DNA of 64,000 bases from Mnemiopsis leidyi. Its lineage: Eukaryota > Ctenophora > Tentaculata > Lobata > Bolinopsidae. Below, in pieces: positions 12,491 through 24,700 of the stretch; position 1 is the stretch's first letter; every line of letters begins with the position of its first letter. The position numbers and the translations under genes were made by a program. Under the pieces are notes generated by a model, which was given only the letters and a program-made list of their open reading frames with translations, was not told where the DNA came from and searched no databases. Location: positions 166,810 to 230,809 of the forward strand of contig JH152806.1 of NCBI GenBank assembly GCA_000226015.1, in the 5' to 3' direction.

Positions 12491-13980
12491 TTCATAATCG
12501 TTTCAGTTGTTTACCTGTGGAGGAAAACCTTGAAGCACAGTGGTCAAATATCAAGAAGACTATCAAAGAGGTCTCAACAGAGGTACTGGGCGAGCGTCCT
12601 TGTAAGAGAAAACAGTACCATCATTCTCAGCAAACGACAGATCTCATTGCAGAACGTGCTAGGATAAAGCGTCTTAATCCCACCAGCGATGCTAACAAAT
12701 CAGAGTACTCACGTGTCAATNNNNNNNNNNNNNNNNNNNNNNNNNNNNNNNNNNNNNNNNNNNNNNNNNNNNNNNNNNNNNNNNNNNNNNNNNNNNNNNN
12801 NNNNNNNNNNNNNNNNNNNNNNNNNNNNNNNNNNNNNNNNNNNNNNNNNNNNNNNNNNNNNNNNNNNNNNNNNNNNNNNNNNNNNNNNNNNNNNNNNNNN
12901 NNNNNNNNNNNNNNNNNNNNNNNNNNNNNNNNNNNNNNNNNNNNNNNNNNNNNNNNNNNNNNNNNNNNNNNNNNNNNNNNNNNNNNNNNNNNNNNNNNNN
13001 NNNNNNNNNNNNNNNNNNNNNNNNNNNNNNNNNNNNNNNNNNNNNNNNNNNNNNNNNNNNNNNNNNNNNNNNNNNNNNNNNNNNNNNNNNNNNNNNNNNN
13101 NNNNNNNNNNNNNNNNNNNNNNNNNNNNNNNNNNNNNNNNNNNNNNNNNNNNNNNNNNNNNNNNNNNNNNNNNNNNNNNNNNNNNNNNNNNNNNNNNNNN
13201 NNNNNNNNNNNNNNNNNNNNNNNNNNNNNNNNNNNNNNNNNNNNNNNNNNNNNNNNNNNNNNNNNNNNNNNNNNNNNNNNNNNNNNNNNNNNNNNNNNNN
13301 NNNNNNNNNNNNNNNNNNNNNNNNNNNNNNNNNNNNNNNNNNNNNNNNNNNNNNNNNNNNNNNNNNNNNNNNNNNNNNNNNNNNNNNNNNNNNNNNNNNN
13401 NNNNNNNNNNNNNNNNNNNNNNNNNNNNNNNNNNNNNNNNNNNACATATGGAAGAACCGCAACATCCAAACCAGCACCAAGATAAGGATTTATAGGGCTG
13501 CTGTTCTAACTGTGTTGCTTTACGGAAGTGAGGTTTGGAATACTACTAAGACGCAGATTCACAGACTCGAAGTGTTTCACCAGCGATGTCTTAGAAAGAT
13601 ATTCCGAATCACCTGGAAACAACGTGTGAAGAATGTACAAGTACTGAAAAGGGCCCAAATCCAGTCAATAGAAGTTATGGTTGGAGCAAACAGACTGAGA
13701 TGGTTTGGTCATGTAAGCAGAATGCCTGAAGAGCGGCTGCCAGGGAGACTATTGAGGTGGACACCTACTCATGGCAAAAGATCGAGAGGACGTCCCAAAA
13801 GTCCTGGCTGGCCTGCGTCCGGGAGGATGCATCTCTGTTTACAGGTCGAGAGGATATTACAGTCGAGGATATGCTTGGATTAGCGTCTGACAGAGTTGGG
13901 TGGCGAGGATTGTTAAGAACACGACGTACTAACTTCCTTGGTGCAGGCCACTCTTCTGACTGAGGAGCAGACCTATCCAA
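12491..13980 (+). mobile_element. LINE (non-LTR retrotransposon) fragment, interrupted by the assembly gap
   Basis: 12517-12720 encodes E-E-N-L-E-A-Q-W-S-N-I-K-K-T-I then EVLGERP, the linker seen between endonuclease and reverse transcriptase in many animal LINEs. After the gap, 13512-13800 encodes LLYGSEVWNTTKTQIHRLE, then CLRKIFRITW, then LRWFGHVSRMPEERLPGRLL and RGRPK, the conserved C-terminal region of LINE ORF2. At about 13795 the frame shifts by one base in a CAAAA run, and the rest (SWLACVRED...) continues in another frame to a stop at 13961-13963. The copy is 5'-truncated. Similar near-20-bp sequences (ACAAGT..TACTCGCAGTC) at about 12471-12490 and 13981-14002 may be its target-site duplication. 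Clade not resolved. Confidence 0.75.
12721..13443. other. Assembly gap (723 N)
   Basis: A run of N bases inside the LINE copy. Open frames reported across it are meaningless. The true missing length may differ from 723, since a full LINE RT domain needs more sequence than this. Confidence 0.99.
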
Positions 13981-14657
13981 GTACAAGTAAGTACTCGCAG
14001 TCGCTATTACTATCAGTAGCCATAGGCATAACTTTAGCTCAGGGCCTTTGGTTCTCGATATTAAGTCCTGCGTCAATAAATGATTATATTTGTAAGGACC
14101 TAGTTAAGAATTCTAGTACAATCTTTTAATTTTACCTTTGAAAAAATTTATTTCACACTTCGCAACAATGTGATTATATCTTAAAGTTAAACCATTCTTT
14201 GCCGTTTCACACCTTCAGCTTCAAGATTTAATTTCTTGACTCTTTTGACCCTGTTCAGAACAAAAAGAATAGAGATATTCAATATTAGCTAGAGTTACTG
14301 CACCATATGGCCTAGTTGCCTTGTTAAAGTGACATTGCAACATGTAAAACGCTATTTCGCTCACGCCATGTGCCTCCAAATTGTGGCTTTCTTTTACGAA
14401 AACTTTGACAGTGACAGTTTTATCAAAGCACAAACAATTTCATTATTTCTGTCGGCAAATGCTATCAGGCGAATCTTCATTTTTCTGTCTATGCCGCGCC
14501 GCCCGTTCGTAACGCATCGGCAAAACGCAAATAGTATGAACGGGTCAATTCTGAAATAGTTGACTTAGTTCTTTGCTACAAGTTCTTGAATTCTTAAACA
14601 CTTTGCAGTTGACACTTGACAGACACTGATTGACACTAAAATATATTAGATTCATTA
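13981..14657. other. Intergenic spacer, putative promoter side of the GPCR gene
   Basis: AT-rich, with no gene recognised. It separates the LINE copy from the receptor start codon at 14658 and so should contain that gene's promoter and 5' UTR, but I see no decisive core element. Confidence 0.4.
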
Positions 14658-17600
14658 ATGGGAAACATCAGGCTTTTGTCTGTCATCTTGGCGACATCTC
14701 GATGTTTTACATTTATCTATGATAATGGGTATGACTATGAGGCACCATCTTTCGGAGAGCTCGGTGAGTTGAATTTAAACTTAAGAAGTTACTTTTACGT
14801 TACTTATTATTATTAAAATGCTGAATAACCTTTTTGACTCATTCACATTACCAATAAGAAATTCTCGAAATTCGATTTTATTTTTGATCACTTAAATGGT
14901 GTAAAAATGGCCGAAGTCATAATTCTGAATCTAAGTAAAAAACTTTTAGAGTTACATTCCGTGGACGAGATTAACAAGTGCCAGATAACTGCAAAACGAG
15001 GTTTTCTCAAAGAAAAATGTAGAGTGAACGGCAGATGGAAGTTCAAATGTCCTCACTCCAACACAACGTACCGGGCATACACTACCGACAGGAGGAAGTG
15101 CATGGAGATCGGTTTTACCGCGGTCTGCGGTAACGACTCTTCTTTCTACCAGTTCTGTGGATTTCCGGAGTGCGAAGAGCAGGAAATAAAGCAAGATCCG
15201 CCCCTCGTTTGTGGTGCGTTCATTTGCACCAATTGGTACAAAACAGGCAACGGAATGAGGATGTTTAATCTAGGTGGAAGAACACAAATAAGAAGATTTG
15301 CTTGCAATGGAAAACACGAATGTCTTAACACCCATATGGACGAGCAGATTTGTTCTAATAATACAACCTGGTGTAAATATGGCGAACTGGACAGAGTTGA
15401 TTCAGACAAGTTATGTGACGGGAATTGCGACTGCATGCTCTGTCAAGATGAGACTGAATGTCCACCTGGCAACACATTTTCGGGGGCTGTCTGTCAAAAC
15501 AACTTTTACACAAAAAGGATGGGACAATCACCTACCGGTGGAGCGGATACGAAAAACTGGTATGTGCCGCCTGGAGTTATTTGTGACGGATTTGAGGATT
15601 GTGTGCTGGGTAATGATGAAGAAAACTGCACGTCACAACATTACTGCACTAATTCGGAGTTCCTGGGAGGACGGAGGATAGCACTGGTTCCTGCCAACAT
15701 GTGCTCTGTTCCCGTACCTAGACTTGAAGTTTGCAGCAGTTACAGGGATCAGTTAAACTGCTCTCAATCTCTAGAGTCACCTCTTGTCTGCAAGGTGGAC
15801 GGTTACGATACACACGTGACCAAATATGCACTGTGTAAGGGAACTAGTTTGTGTGATGATGGGATAGAGAACTTGTGTGTGACTGCTGAAGGAAAATGTC
15901 ATCTGCACAAGCATCAATTTTGTGATGGTCAAAAAGATTGCAAGTCCGGACTTGACGAGAACGACGTTTTGTGCCAGATGACAAAAAGAAGCTGCCAGCG
16001 AAAGTTATCGTACCGGCGACCACAAGAACTGAAGATTCCAATATCCTGGGTGGTAGATGGGGTGGAAGATTGTGAAGATGGAATTGACGAGGATCAAGCT
16101 CAGTGGAAAACTTGTGGATGTGACTGGAAAACTCGGTATAAAGACTTTGATTCGCCGTGTTTTGACGTCTTTTTATGTCATGAGAAACAATTCGTCCCAA
16201 TTCGCGATCTCTGTAATAGCGTTATATCATGCTCAGAAGAATCATCGGTATGCAAAGCCTCTAGGTCAAAAGCGGACGTCTTCAGAAAAACCCTTGTGCA
16301 GAATGATAGTATCTGGATAGGTCACGTGTTACCTGGCCTATACGAGCTTGAAAAATTCGTCTCACCGGGAGTTAAAGATCAGTACATTTCTCCGGACATT
16401 CCTTTTGGAGTTTCACCTCTTACTGTATTTCGTCCGAACAACACTGTGTACGATTGTAAACACGTTTTCGGCGAAATGTATGTCTATCTCAGTTGTCTAG
16501 GATTGTGCGGAAATGCTGATTGTATTCTCAAGAAAGTTCGGCACGATTCTTGTCACAATATTCAAGTTAACCGTTATTTCACCCTGGCAAACAACTCATA
16601 CCTTACTATCGCAAGAAAGAGAAAGGAGAAATACGTGAGTGAGCTCTTTGCTTGCGACAACGGGTTCTGTGTTACGTATGATAGAGTATGTGATCTTGTA
16701 GATGACTGTGGAGATGGATCAGATGAATATAATTGTTTAAACAGTTTTAAATGTGGAAACGGTGAGCTTATTCCAGTCACAAATCTTCAAGACGGTAATA
16801 TCGACTGTTCAGACTTTTCGGATGAATGCGGACAAAGCTCACAATCTGAAACTGGCAGCAAGGTAATAGGAAGTCCGGCTTTGTTCATCTTCGCTTGGTT
16901 AATTGGGCTAACGGCAATATCTCTAAATTCAATAATAATCATCAAATCCATCGTTGATTTGAAGTCTTGTATCAGTCCGCTGAAGCTGATTAACAGAACG
17001 ATGGTGCTGTTAATTTCCTTCGGAGATTTTCTAATTGGAACATACCTCGTCCTCATAGCGGTGGTGAATACAACGAACAAAGATGGCTACTGTAAGGAAA
17101 GGTACATGTGGCTCACAAGCATTTCTTGTGCAACTTTGGGTGCTTCTAGTTCGTTTGGGTCTGAAGTCTCGCTCTTCGCCATGACTTTTTTGAGCCTCAA
17201 CAGAGCTATTACTGTCAAAAAATTGATAAGAAATGAGCCTTTGACAAAACTCAAAACTGCAAAAGTGCTATTTAGCGTGGCTGGAATAATAGTCGCTGCC
17301 CTTTTCATAGCAATATTTCCTCTGCTACCATCCCAAGAAGACTTCTTTGTAAATGGAATGAGTTATCCAGATAACCCTTTGTTTATAGGCGCTCCAACAA
17401 AGCAAGAGTACATAAAGATTATCAGCAGTTACTACCACACATTTATTGGGAAAAGTGACATGACCTGGAATACAGTGAGAAGGCTTATATCGGACATGTT
17501 TACCAAGGATTACGGCGGAGTGACACCCACTAAACTTCACTTTTACGGAAATGATGGTGTTTGTTTGTTCAAGTATTTTGTCACACCTGAGGATCCACAA

Positions 17601-18179
17601 TGGGTGTACACTGCAATAATCCTGCTGGTCAACATCTCATGTTTCGGAATCATAACGATAAGTTATATCTTTATCCATGTATCATCAGTCAGCTCTGCCA
17701 ACTTGAGTTCAACTGTCAAGCTAAAGAGCCCGCACGGCAAAAACAACAAAGCATTGATCAACAGAAACAGGACGCTTCAGAGGAAAATATCTCTGATTAT
17801 TCTAACTGACTTTGCCTGCTGGGTTCCCTTCATTTGCACGTGTGTTCTTCACTACCTACAAGTAGTGGACGCTGCCCCCTGGTACGCTGTGTTCTCTATC
17901 GTCATACTTCCCATAAACTCTGTGATAAATCCCTTGCTCTATGATAACTTTATTGCCATTCTCGGCGAAAAGGCCAAACGTGCTTTTTTTACCAACCGTA
18001 CACATCAACTTGGTAGGTTGGAATTGGAGCGACCGGAAGTTTTGAAGGTTGAGAACTACCTTTCCATGGAGACGAGGCTTGCAGATGTTGTGTCCATGGG
18101 AGATTTCTGCTGTGCGAGCAAGAAAGACGAACAGAATATTGATGGAGAAAATCGATTGGTTGACAATAGTGTCGTCTAA
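14658..18179 (+). CDS. LDLa-rich class A GPCR (LGR/GRL101-like 7TM, no LRR), two exons, about 1,111 aa
   Basis: Exon 1 (14658-14763) starts MGNIRLLSVILATSRCFTF, a signal-peptide-like sequence. Its donor G|GTGAGT joins the acceptor TTTTAG| to exon 2 (14950-18179) in phase 1, giving EL-ELHSVDEINKC. An internal ATG at 14907 lies in the intron and is not the start. The ectodomain is full of Cys pairs and LDL-receptor class A repeats: CDGFEDCVLGNDEENC, FCDGQKDCKSGLDEND, and a canonical one, CDLVDDCGDGSDEYNC. Other copies are degenerate. Seven membrane segments follow: TM1 LFIFAWLIGLTAISLNSIII, TM2 VLLISFGDFLIGTYLVLI, TM3 ending LFAMTFLSLNRAI, TM6 IILTDFACWVPFICTC, TM7 ILPINSVINPLLYDNF. TM2, TM3 and TM6 resemble LGR/relaxin-type receptors. 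The DRY position reads LNR. No leucine-rich repeats lie between the LDLa region and TM1, unlike GRL101 or RXFP1/2. Ligand unknown; plasma membrane. Confidence 0.88.
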
Positions 18180-18705
18180 AACTTATTCAAAGAAGAGGGG
18201 CTGAGTTCTAGAGGCTACTGCTTTACAGACAGCGATTTCATATCGTGAATTCATTTGCACCCCTTTGCATTTTACTGTTGTTTGTTGAACAAAACTGCAC
18301 ACAAATTTAAGAAGAAATCCTTTCTAACATTTTATCTATTTCATCGATAATCTTGAAGTCAGGAAACGCCTAGATATGATTAATAATAATAATATGGAAT
18401 ATAAGGTTTTATTCTTCAACATTGACAAAAATAGCACATAAGTCACATATTTATTGAAAATGTTTTAGAAGAAAAACATATGAAGTTAACAAATACAATG
18501 AATGTTAATTCCAAAATCATGCCATTTCTATGACAATAAAGATAAACTTAAATATGAATGTGTTTTGATTTAATATAATTCGAAAGCTGTCCGTCATCAA
18601 GATTATATATTAAATTTTGAATAAAATGATTTGTTAGCAGTAGCATATGTCTAAGGAACTACTCAATTGAAAATTATAACGAACTAAGCAAATTGTTTGA
18701 CCTTC
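18180..18705. other. Convergent 3' region of the GPCR gene and the giant gene
   Basis: AATAAA poly(A) signals for the plus strand lie at 18535-18540 and 18620-18625. For the minus strand (TTTATT on the plus strand) they lie at 18408-18413 and 18450-18455. The minus-strand signals lie left of the plus-strand ones, so the two 3' UTRs probably overlap tail to tail. Confidence 0.55.
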
Positions 18706-18773
18706 TCAAAAGTACCAAACGTCGTCGTTAGTTAATTCCACTATTTCATGTCCGCCTAATCCTTCAGCGACTT
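18706..18773 (-). CDS. Giant gene exon 41: C-terminal tail and stop
   Basis: Phase 1 start after ACTTCAG|. Encodes VAEGLGGHEIVELTNDDVWY, then F and TGA. No membrane anchor or GPI-type hydrophobic tail, consistent with secretion. Confidence 0.65.
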
Positions 18774-21700
18774 CTGAAGTGGAGGTAAATCAGATGCTCG
18801 ATATATATGCACGGTATAGTCTTTCTCCAGCGAAAATTTTTTCAATAAATCAATCTTGACATTTATAAACTTTTGACGCCTGGTCGAGAAGTCAACCAGT
18901 CATAAACAATTGATCTTTCTTCATAACGAATATAGAAACAGTTTAATATAGAAACTAAATAAGGGAATGGCGAGAGGAAAATTTCACCGAGAGAAAAGTA
19001 CCGGGAGATCTCAACAAGAAAATTGACAAACCTTCTTGCTGTGGCTGGCAACATTCCACAGAGACGGGAAGATCTTCAATACTGTTCACAAAACCAGCTC
19101 CACAGTCTACATATCCGTTCTTCACGTGCGTGTCCCAGCAGAATTCGGGGGGAGACTTCGTTTCCAGACACGTCGAAACACACCTGAAGATTAATCTTAG
19201 GACAGTGACATCACTTTACCGATTAAGTAACAACATATCGAGTTGAGATCTTGAGATTTTTTACCGACACGAGCTTCATCGACGACACGAGTTTTGGTGA
19301 CATCACAAGTTTTACTGACGTCACAAGTATCTTTTCTGGCTTTTGCATACAGCTAGGAGATCTATAAGCGATTTAGCTATCAGCTTCGTACGTTTGGTGT
19401 TCAAGTTATTCGAGATATAGAAAAACAAAGGACCGACAATTGTACTTAGTTAAACATCGTGAAACTGACCGCTCTTTATAAAGAAGATTTCTGTTGACGA
19501 GGTTGTTCCCGGGGCAGGTGTGTGCATGATCGTTACAGAAGTGTTCGAAAGAGCGAACTTCTCCGGCGACTCTACAACACTCGATATTGTAGGAAACTTC
19601 AAACATTTGTATACTTTTCAATGCGTGCATCCTGGGGAATGTAACATTGTTGACAGACCACGTTAATACTAAATCAATAAGAATAAAAATAAATACTCAT
19701 TTTTTTCCTTTATTCAATTCTGGCCGGATAAGGTTAATGGTGCGGTAAAACCCGACCCTCTCATATAACGGCATAGAAATTAATACTGGCCGATAACTGA
19801 ACGATTTAAATCGTCGTTATCTGATGTTAACATTAATCTTGTACAAAACTTGAATTATTTGATGCAAAATTTTTATCAAATGACTCACGGTGCACAGTGT
19901 AAGTCGTAAGATCTTCCCACTTTAAATCTTACGTTAGTAGAGAAACAGTTTGTTTCCCGCGTTGACCGTGAGAAAGCATCTGAATGACAATATATATCAG
20001 TTGAAGATAAAATTCAATAAATTATTAACGATTCCATGTGAAATGAAAAATGGAGTAAAGTGGTCAATTGAGTAAATTACGTATAGTTGTTGACCGTAAT
20101 AAAAAACTAAATCTGAAAGACATGAAATGCCTGAAACTTGTGTGATTAAATAAGCGTTCTAACACTAACCTGAATCATAGGATTCCGTCATAAAGTCGTC
20201 CTCATTACAGTACTGCATCAGAAATGAGAAAGCTCCGTTTTGAACCGCCCACGGAGTTGAAATTGGGTCTTTGCGAAGATCACATTTCAGGGTGCAAGAC
20301 GCCTCCTTTACCACGTATGTAAAAGCTTCACATTTTTCGTCATCCCTACACTGCTGAGCACATTCCTTGGGGCTATCAACATTATCTATGACCTTGATAG
20401 TGCCCCCTGGAAAGAATGCATTGTCAAATCTACATACAGATCCAACGGGAAGAGATTGCACTTCGTCTGGAGGCATTTCAGAGGGCTCGCTCGTGCAGGC
20501 AAAGTCCCAGGAAACGGCACCGTTGTCGACAGCCCACATGGATGTTTCCATCTCGCCGTGGTTTTCGTCTCTCAGGTAACATCTTTCTGTACTGGAAATG
20601 TAGGTTGCTACAAGACATGTGTCAGTTGTCTGGCACTTCTTCATACATTCGTCACCGGATTCGATTTGGGATAGAGCAGATAGGTATCTCCCGGAATAGA
20701 GCTGGTTCTTCTGTATGCAAGGAGTTTTCAGTTTCGTCTTTGAAATTGGCGTCCCAGATTCACTTTTGATAGGCCTAGCGTTATCAGTCTTACCATTGCA
20801 CAAAAAGTCAAATGACACGACTTTTTCTGTGACTGCTCTTGCATTCGTGACAGGTTCTTTTCTGTTTTTGTCTTTCAAAACACACTTACTGGTTGTGGGG
20901 TTGAACGTAACGGCCACACATTCATCAGAGTCGGCACATTCTAGGAAACACGCGGACTCATCCTTTAAGTTGGGCAAAATTTTTAAGGCCCCTTCTGGAC
21001 CAGGGAAGAAAGCCCCGAAAAGCCTGCATTTCGCAAATTTCGATGTTGACGACGCTCCTTGATTTGCAGAATGACTATGTCCGTCTTTATCTTCTTGACC
21101 TTCTTCTGTTTTGTCTCCACTACATATAAAGTCGTAGGATACAACACTTTTATCTAAAGTATGTTCAAGCGGCGGGTCGCCGAATTCATCCTTCAAAATG
21201 CACTTATTTGCACTAGGATCAAACGTCACAGCAATACAATGAGTCGACTTAAAACATTTAGAGAAACACCCGTACTCGTCGTAGATATCTCTTATGATTT
21301 CCATTGCGACACCCGGAAAGTATTGGCCAGGAAGTCGACATTTCTCTTTGACATCAAATGATGGCTCATCCTCATTCAGCTTAGAAGATTCGGCATCCGA
21401 CTTTGGGTTTTCAAAGTCTGGAGATGAACCATCGCCGTTAAATTTGTCCTCGTTGCACAAAAAGTCGAAAGAGACGATTTTCGCAGCAGCAGCATCGTCA
21501 CTTGTTGAAGACAATCGTGCATTTTTATCCTTGAGAAGACATTTTTTCTGAGTAGGGTTGTATGTGACAACAAAGCAAGCACTTTCTTCAAGACATTTTC
21601 GCAAACATGTTTGCTCATCATTAATATTTTGGATTGTGCTCAAGGCAACCCCATTGAAAAATTCGTTGGGAAGCCTGCACGGATTTTCGGTTTTGATATT

Positions 21701-24700
21701 GATGCTGTCCGATGCTTCCTCACTACTATTCTCTCTATCGGAAACCCCATCTATCAAATCATCTGTACCATTTATTAATGCATAAGATTCTGAGGGTATC
21801 TCAAAAGTACCAGGTTCTTTGCTCTCGCTTGACTCAGTAGTATCAAGTTCGTCGTTGATTTCTAAATTATTCAGTCTTCCGCTATTTTCAGAATTATCTG
21901 GTTCAGTGCTGGTTTCAGATGTAGAAGAAACGTCACTAGCACTGGCAGCATTGCACAAGAAGTCATACGAAACTATCATATCCAGAACAGCATTTTCAGT
22001 GGCAACCGGATCACCCCTGTACTCGTCCTTAAGAACACATCTCTCGGACATAGGATTATACGTCACTGCCACACAATCTCCTGTCGTTTCACATTTCTCT
22101 AGACAACCAATTTCGTTTTCGAGATCCGAGTATATCTTAAGTGCAGGCCCTGGGAAAACGTTCCCGATATATCTACAAGGGTTTTTGGATTTCATGACGG
22201 CCTCATTGGTAGCTGCATCATCTGCGGCACACAATAAATCAAATGAAACGACACTGTGAGCAACAGAATTATTACTTTTCGTTGCCTGGTTTCGATTCCT
22301 ATCCCTCAAAATGCACGTTTTTAGCGCAGGATTGAAAGTACCGACCGCACAATCCTCCGTGTCGAGACAGAACTTAACGCAATCCGTTTCTTCTGTGATA
22401 TTGACGATCTTTCTCAAAATTTCACCAGAGAATAACATTCCAGGGAGCCTACAGGGTTCGTTGCCGGGCGTTTGATGCACCATATCTTCTGTATTTTCTT
22501 TGCACTGAAAGTCAAATGATACAATATTGTTGTAAATAGCATAAGCAGTAGATGCTGCTTTACCCTTGTCGCTTCTAAGAATACACTTGCGGTTCATGGG
22601 ATTGTATGTGGCAGCAACACAAAGAATCTCAGAAGAACAGCTCATCATACAATCATTGGGGCTCGGAAGACTTTCTTTGACAGAAAGTGTGGTGCCAGAG
22701 AGCGATTTTCTTTTGAAAACACAGTATTCCCTTCCATCATCAGATTGCTGGGTCCTCGTTCCGGTCGAATTAGTGAAGGTAGTGCGCACCATATTAGGAT
22801 CACAAGAAAAGTCATACGAAATTATTTTGTCAGCAATTGATCTGGCAGTCTGTACTGGACCATTTCTTGAATTGTCTCTAAGATAACATTTTAGAGTAGT
22901 TGGGAAGTAGGTCGCGGAAACACACTGGGCATCCATTGCACACTCCTCCGAGCAGTCTGATCCTTTGAGAACGTTTTCCAAAATCTCTAAAGTTCGGCCA
23001 GTAAACGCTTGGCCGGGCATCCTGCAAGGGAATTTTCCTTTCATGGTAGAATTTGATGGGATTTTATACGTTTCAGGAGATTCTACCTTTTTAGTTTCAT
23101 TAATTGTCGAGTTTGAATGTCTGCAGGCGAAATCATATGAAATAAGTTTATTTTCCTCTGCAAAGGCGGATGAGATTGGCCCACGACGCAAATTGTCCCT
23201 CAGGAAACAGTCCTCCGTGACTGGATTGTATGTTGCAACACTGCAAGCATCATCCATTGAACATTCCTCGAAACATCCATCTGCAGATTTAACAGAATCC
23301 ATAGAGTCTATGAGGCCTCCTATAAAATATGCATCTTCAAAGATACAAGGGTCGGTACCATTTTTGATTTCTGGAGTCTTTTCTTTTTGGGCACACAGAA
23401 AATCGATGGAGACAACTTCTGACAATTTTGAAAAGTAAGTAGCGATGGGTCCTCTTCTTTCAGCATTCCGCAACAAACAATTTCTTGATTTTGGCGAAAA
23501 AGTGGCGGCAACACAGTCCTCCATCATGGAACACTCCTCAAAACATTCCTCTGCTGAACGAACCTTAGATAAAAGCTCAATCAGTCCCCCCGTGAACATA
23601 AAGCCCTGCAACACACATCCCTCTTTCTTGTCTCCAAGTATTGTATTTGATTCTATAGTTTTCGAGGAATTTTTCTTACATGAAAAATCAAACGATGTGA
23701 AATGAGCCCTGTCGATAGGGCCGGTTCGTCTATTGTCCCTCAAATAACATTTCTTTGTTTCTGAACTGTATGAAGCTGCCGTGCAGCTTTCATCCATTGA
23801 ACAGTCCTCAGAGCAAGCCAAAGGACTTTGTACGGCGTCAATTACTTCTAGCAAACCGTCTTGGAAGAGCTGTTCATAAAGAATACATGGCGAGTCTTCT
23901 TTACTAGACCGATTGTCAGTTACTCTTGACTGTGCACTGGCTTCTTTAACAAATTTCCCCTCACAAATGAAATCGTAAGAAACAAGTTTGTTGGCAACAG
24001 CAAAATCAGTTTTCAGGGGTTTGTCCCTAGACGAGTCACGAAGGAAGCAACCTTTTGTTCTTGGTTGATAAGTGGCAGCAAAACATTCCTCATCGAGAGA
24101 ACATATTTCAAAACATTCTTCAGATGTAGGGATCTCCCCTAATTTCTTCAAAAAACCTCCGGTGAAAACTTGGCCAATCAACAGACATTGGTTCTTTCTG
24201 TCATCAGTGATTTTTTGAGGAGAGTCTGATTGAATATTCATTGGTTCATCACTGGAATTATTTGAGAACGGGGGAGAAATGGGAGGTTCATCTTCTTCAG
24301 AGCGTGATCCATTCAGCTCAACTGGTACCATTTCCATTTTGGTTAAGGTTTTATCCTTCAATGTTTCATTTTGTTGGGAGTCTCTGCCATCACACAAGAA
24401 ATCATACGATACCATTCCGTTAGTAGTAGCAAACACCGTCTCAGTAGGGCCCTCTCTTGAAGAATCTCTTAGGAAACAGCTCTTGGTGTTTGGAGCATAT
24501 GTAGCTGCAGCACATTCGTTATTCACTTGGCATTTCTTGAAACAAATCTCTGATGACACGACGTCGTTTTCAGTTGCTAGAAATCCTCCAGTGAAAACCT
24601 GTCCTTTGAGTATACACGGATTTTTGTAGAGCTGTTCTTGGGATTTCTGTGTTTTATTAGCTTCTTCTTCTTTGCTTTTTGGGGCATCAGAACCACTTTT

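Noticed and set aside
12517-13485. Long frames of X residues on both strands
   Set aside because: They run through the N gap. Only the flanking LINE sequence is real.
14907-14949. ATG at 14907 as the GPCR start
   Set aside because: It falls in the intron before a TTTTAG acceptor. Exon 1 at 14658 provides a signal-peptide-like start in matching phase.
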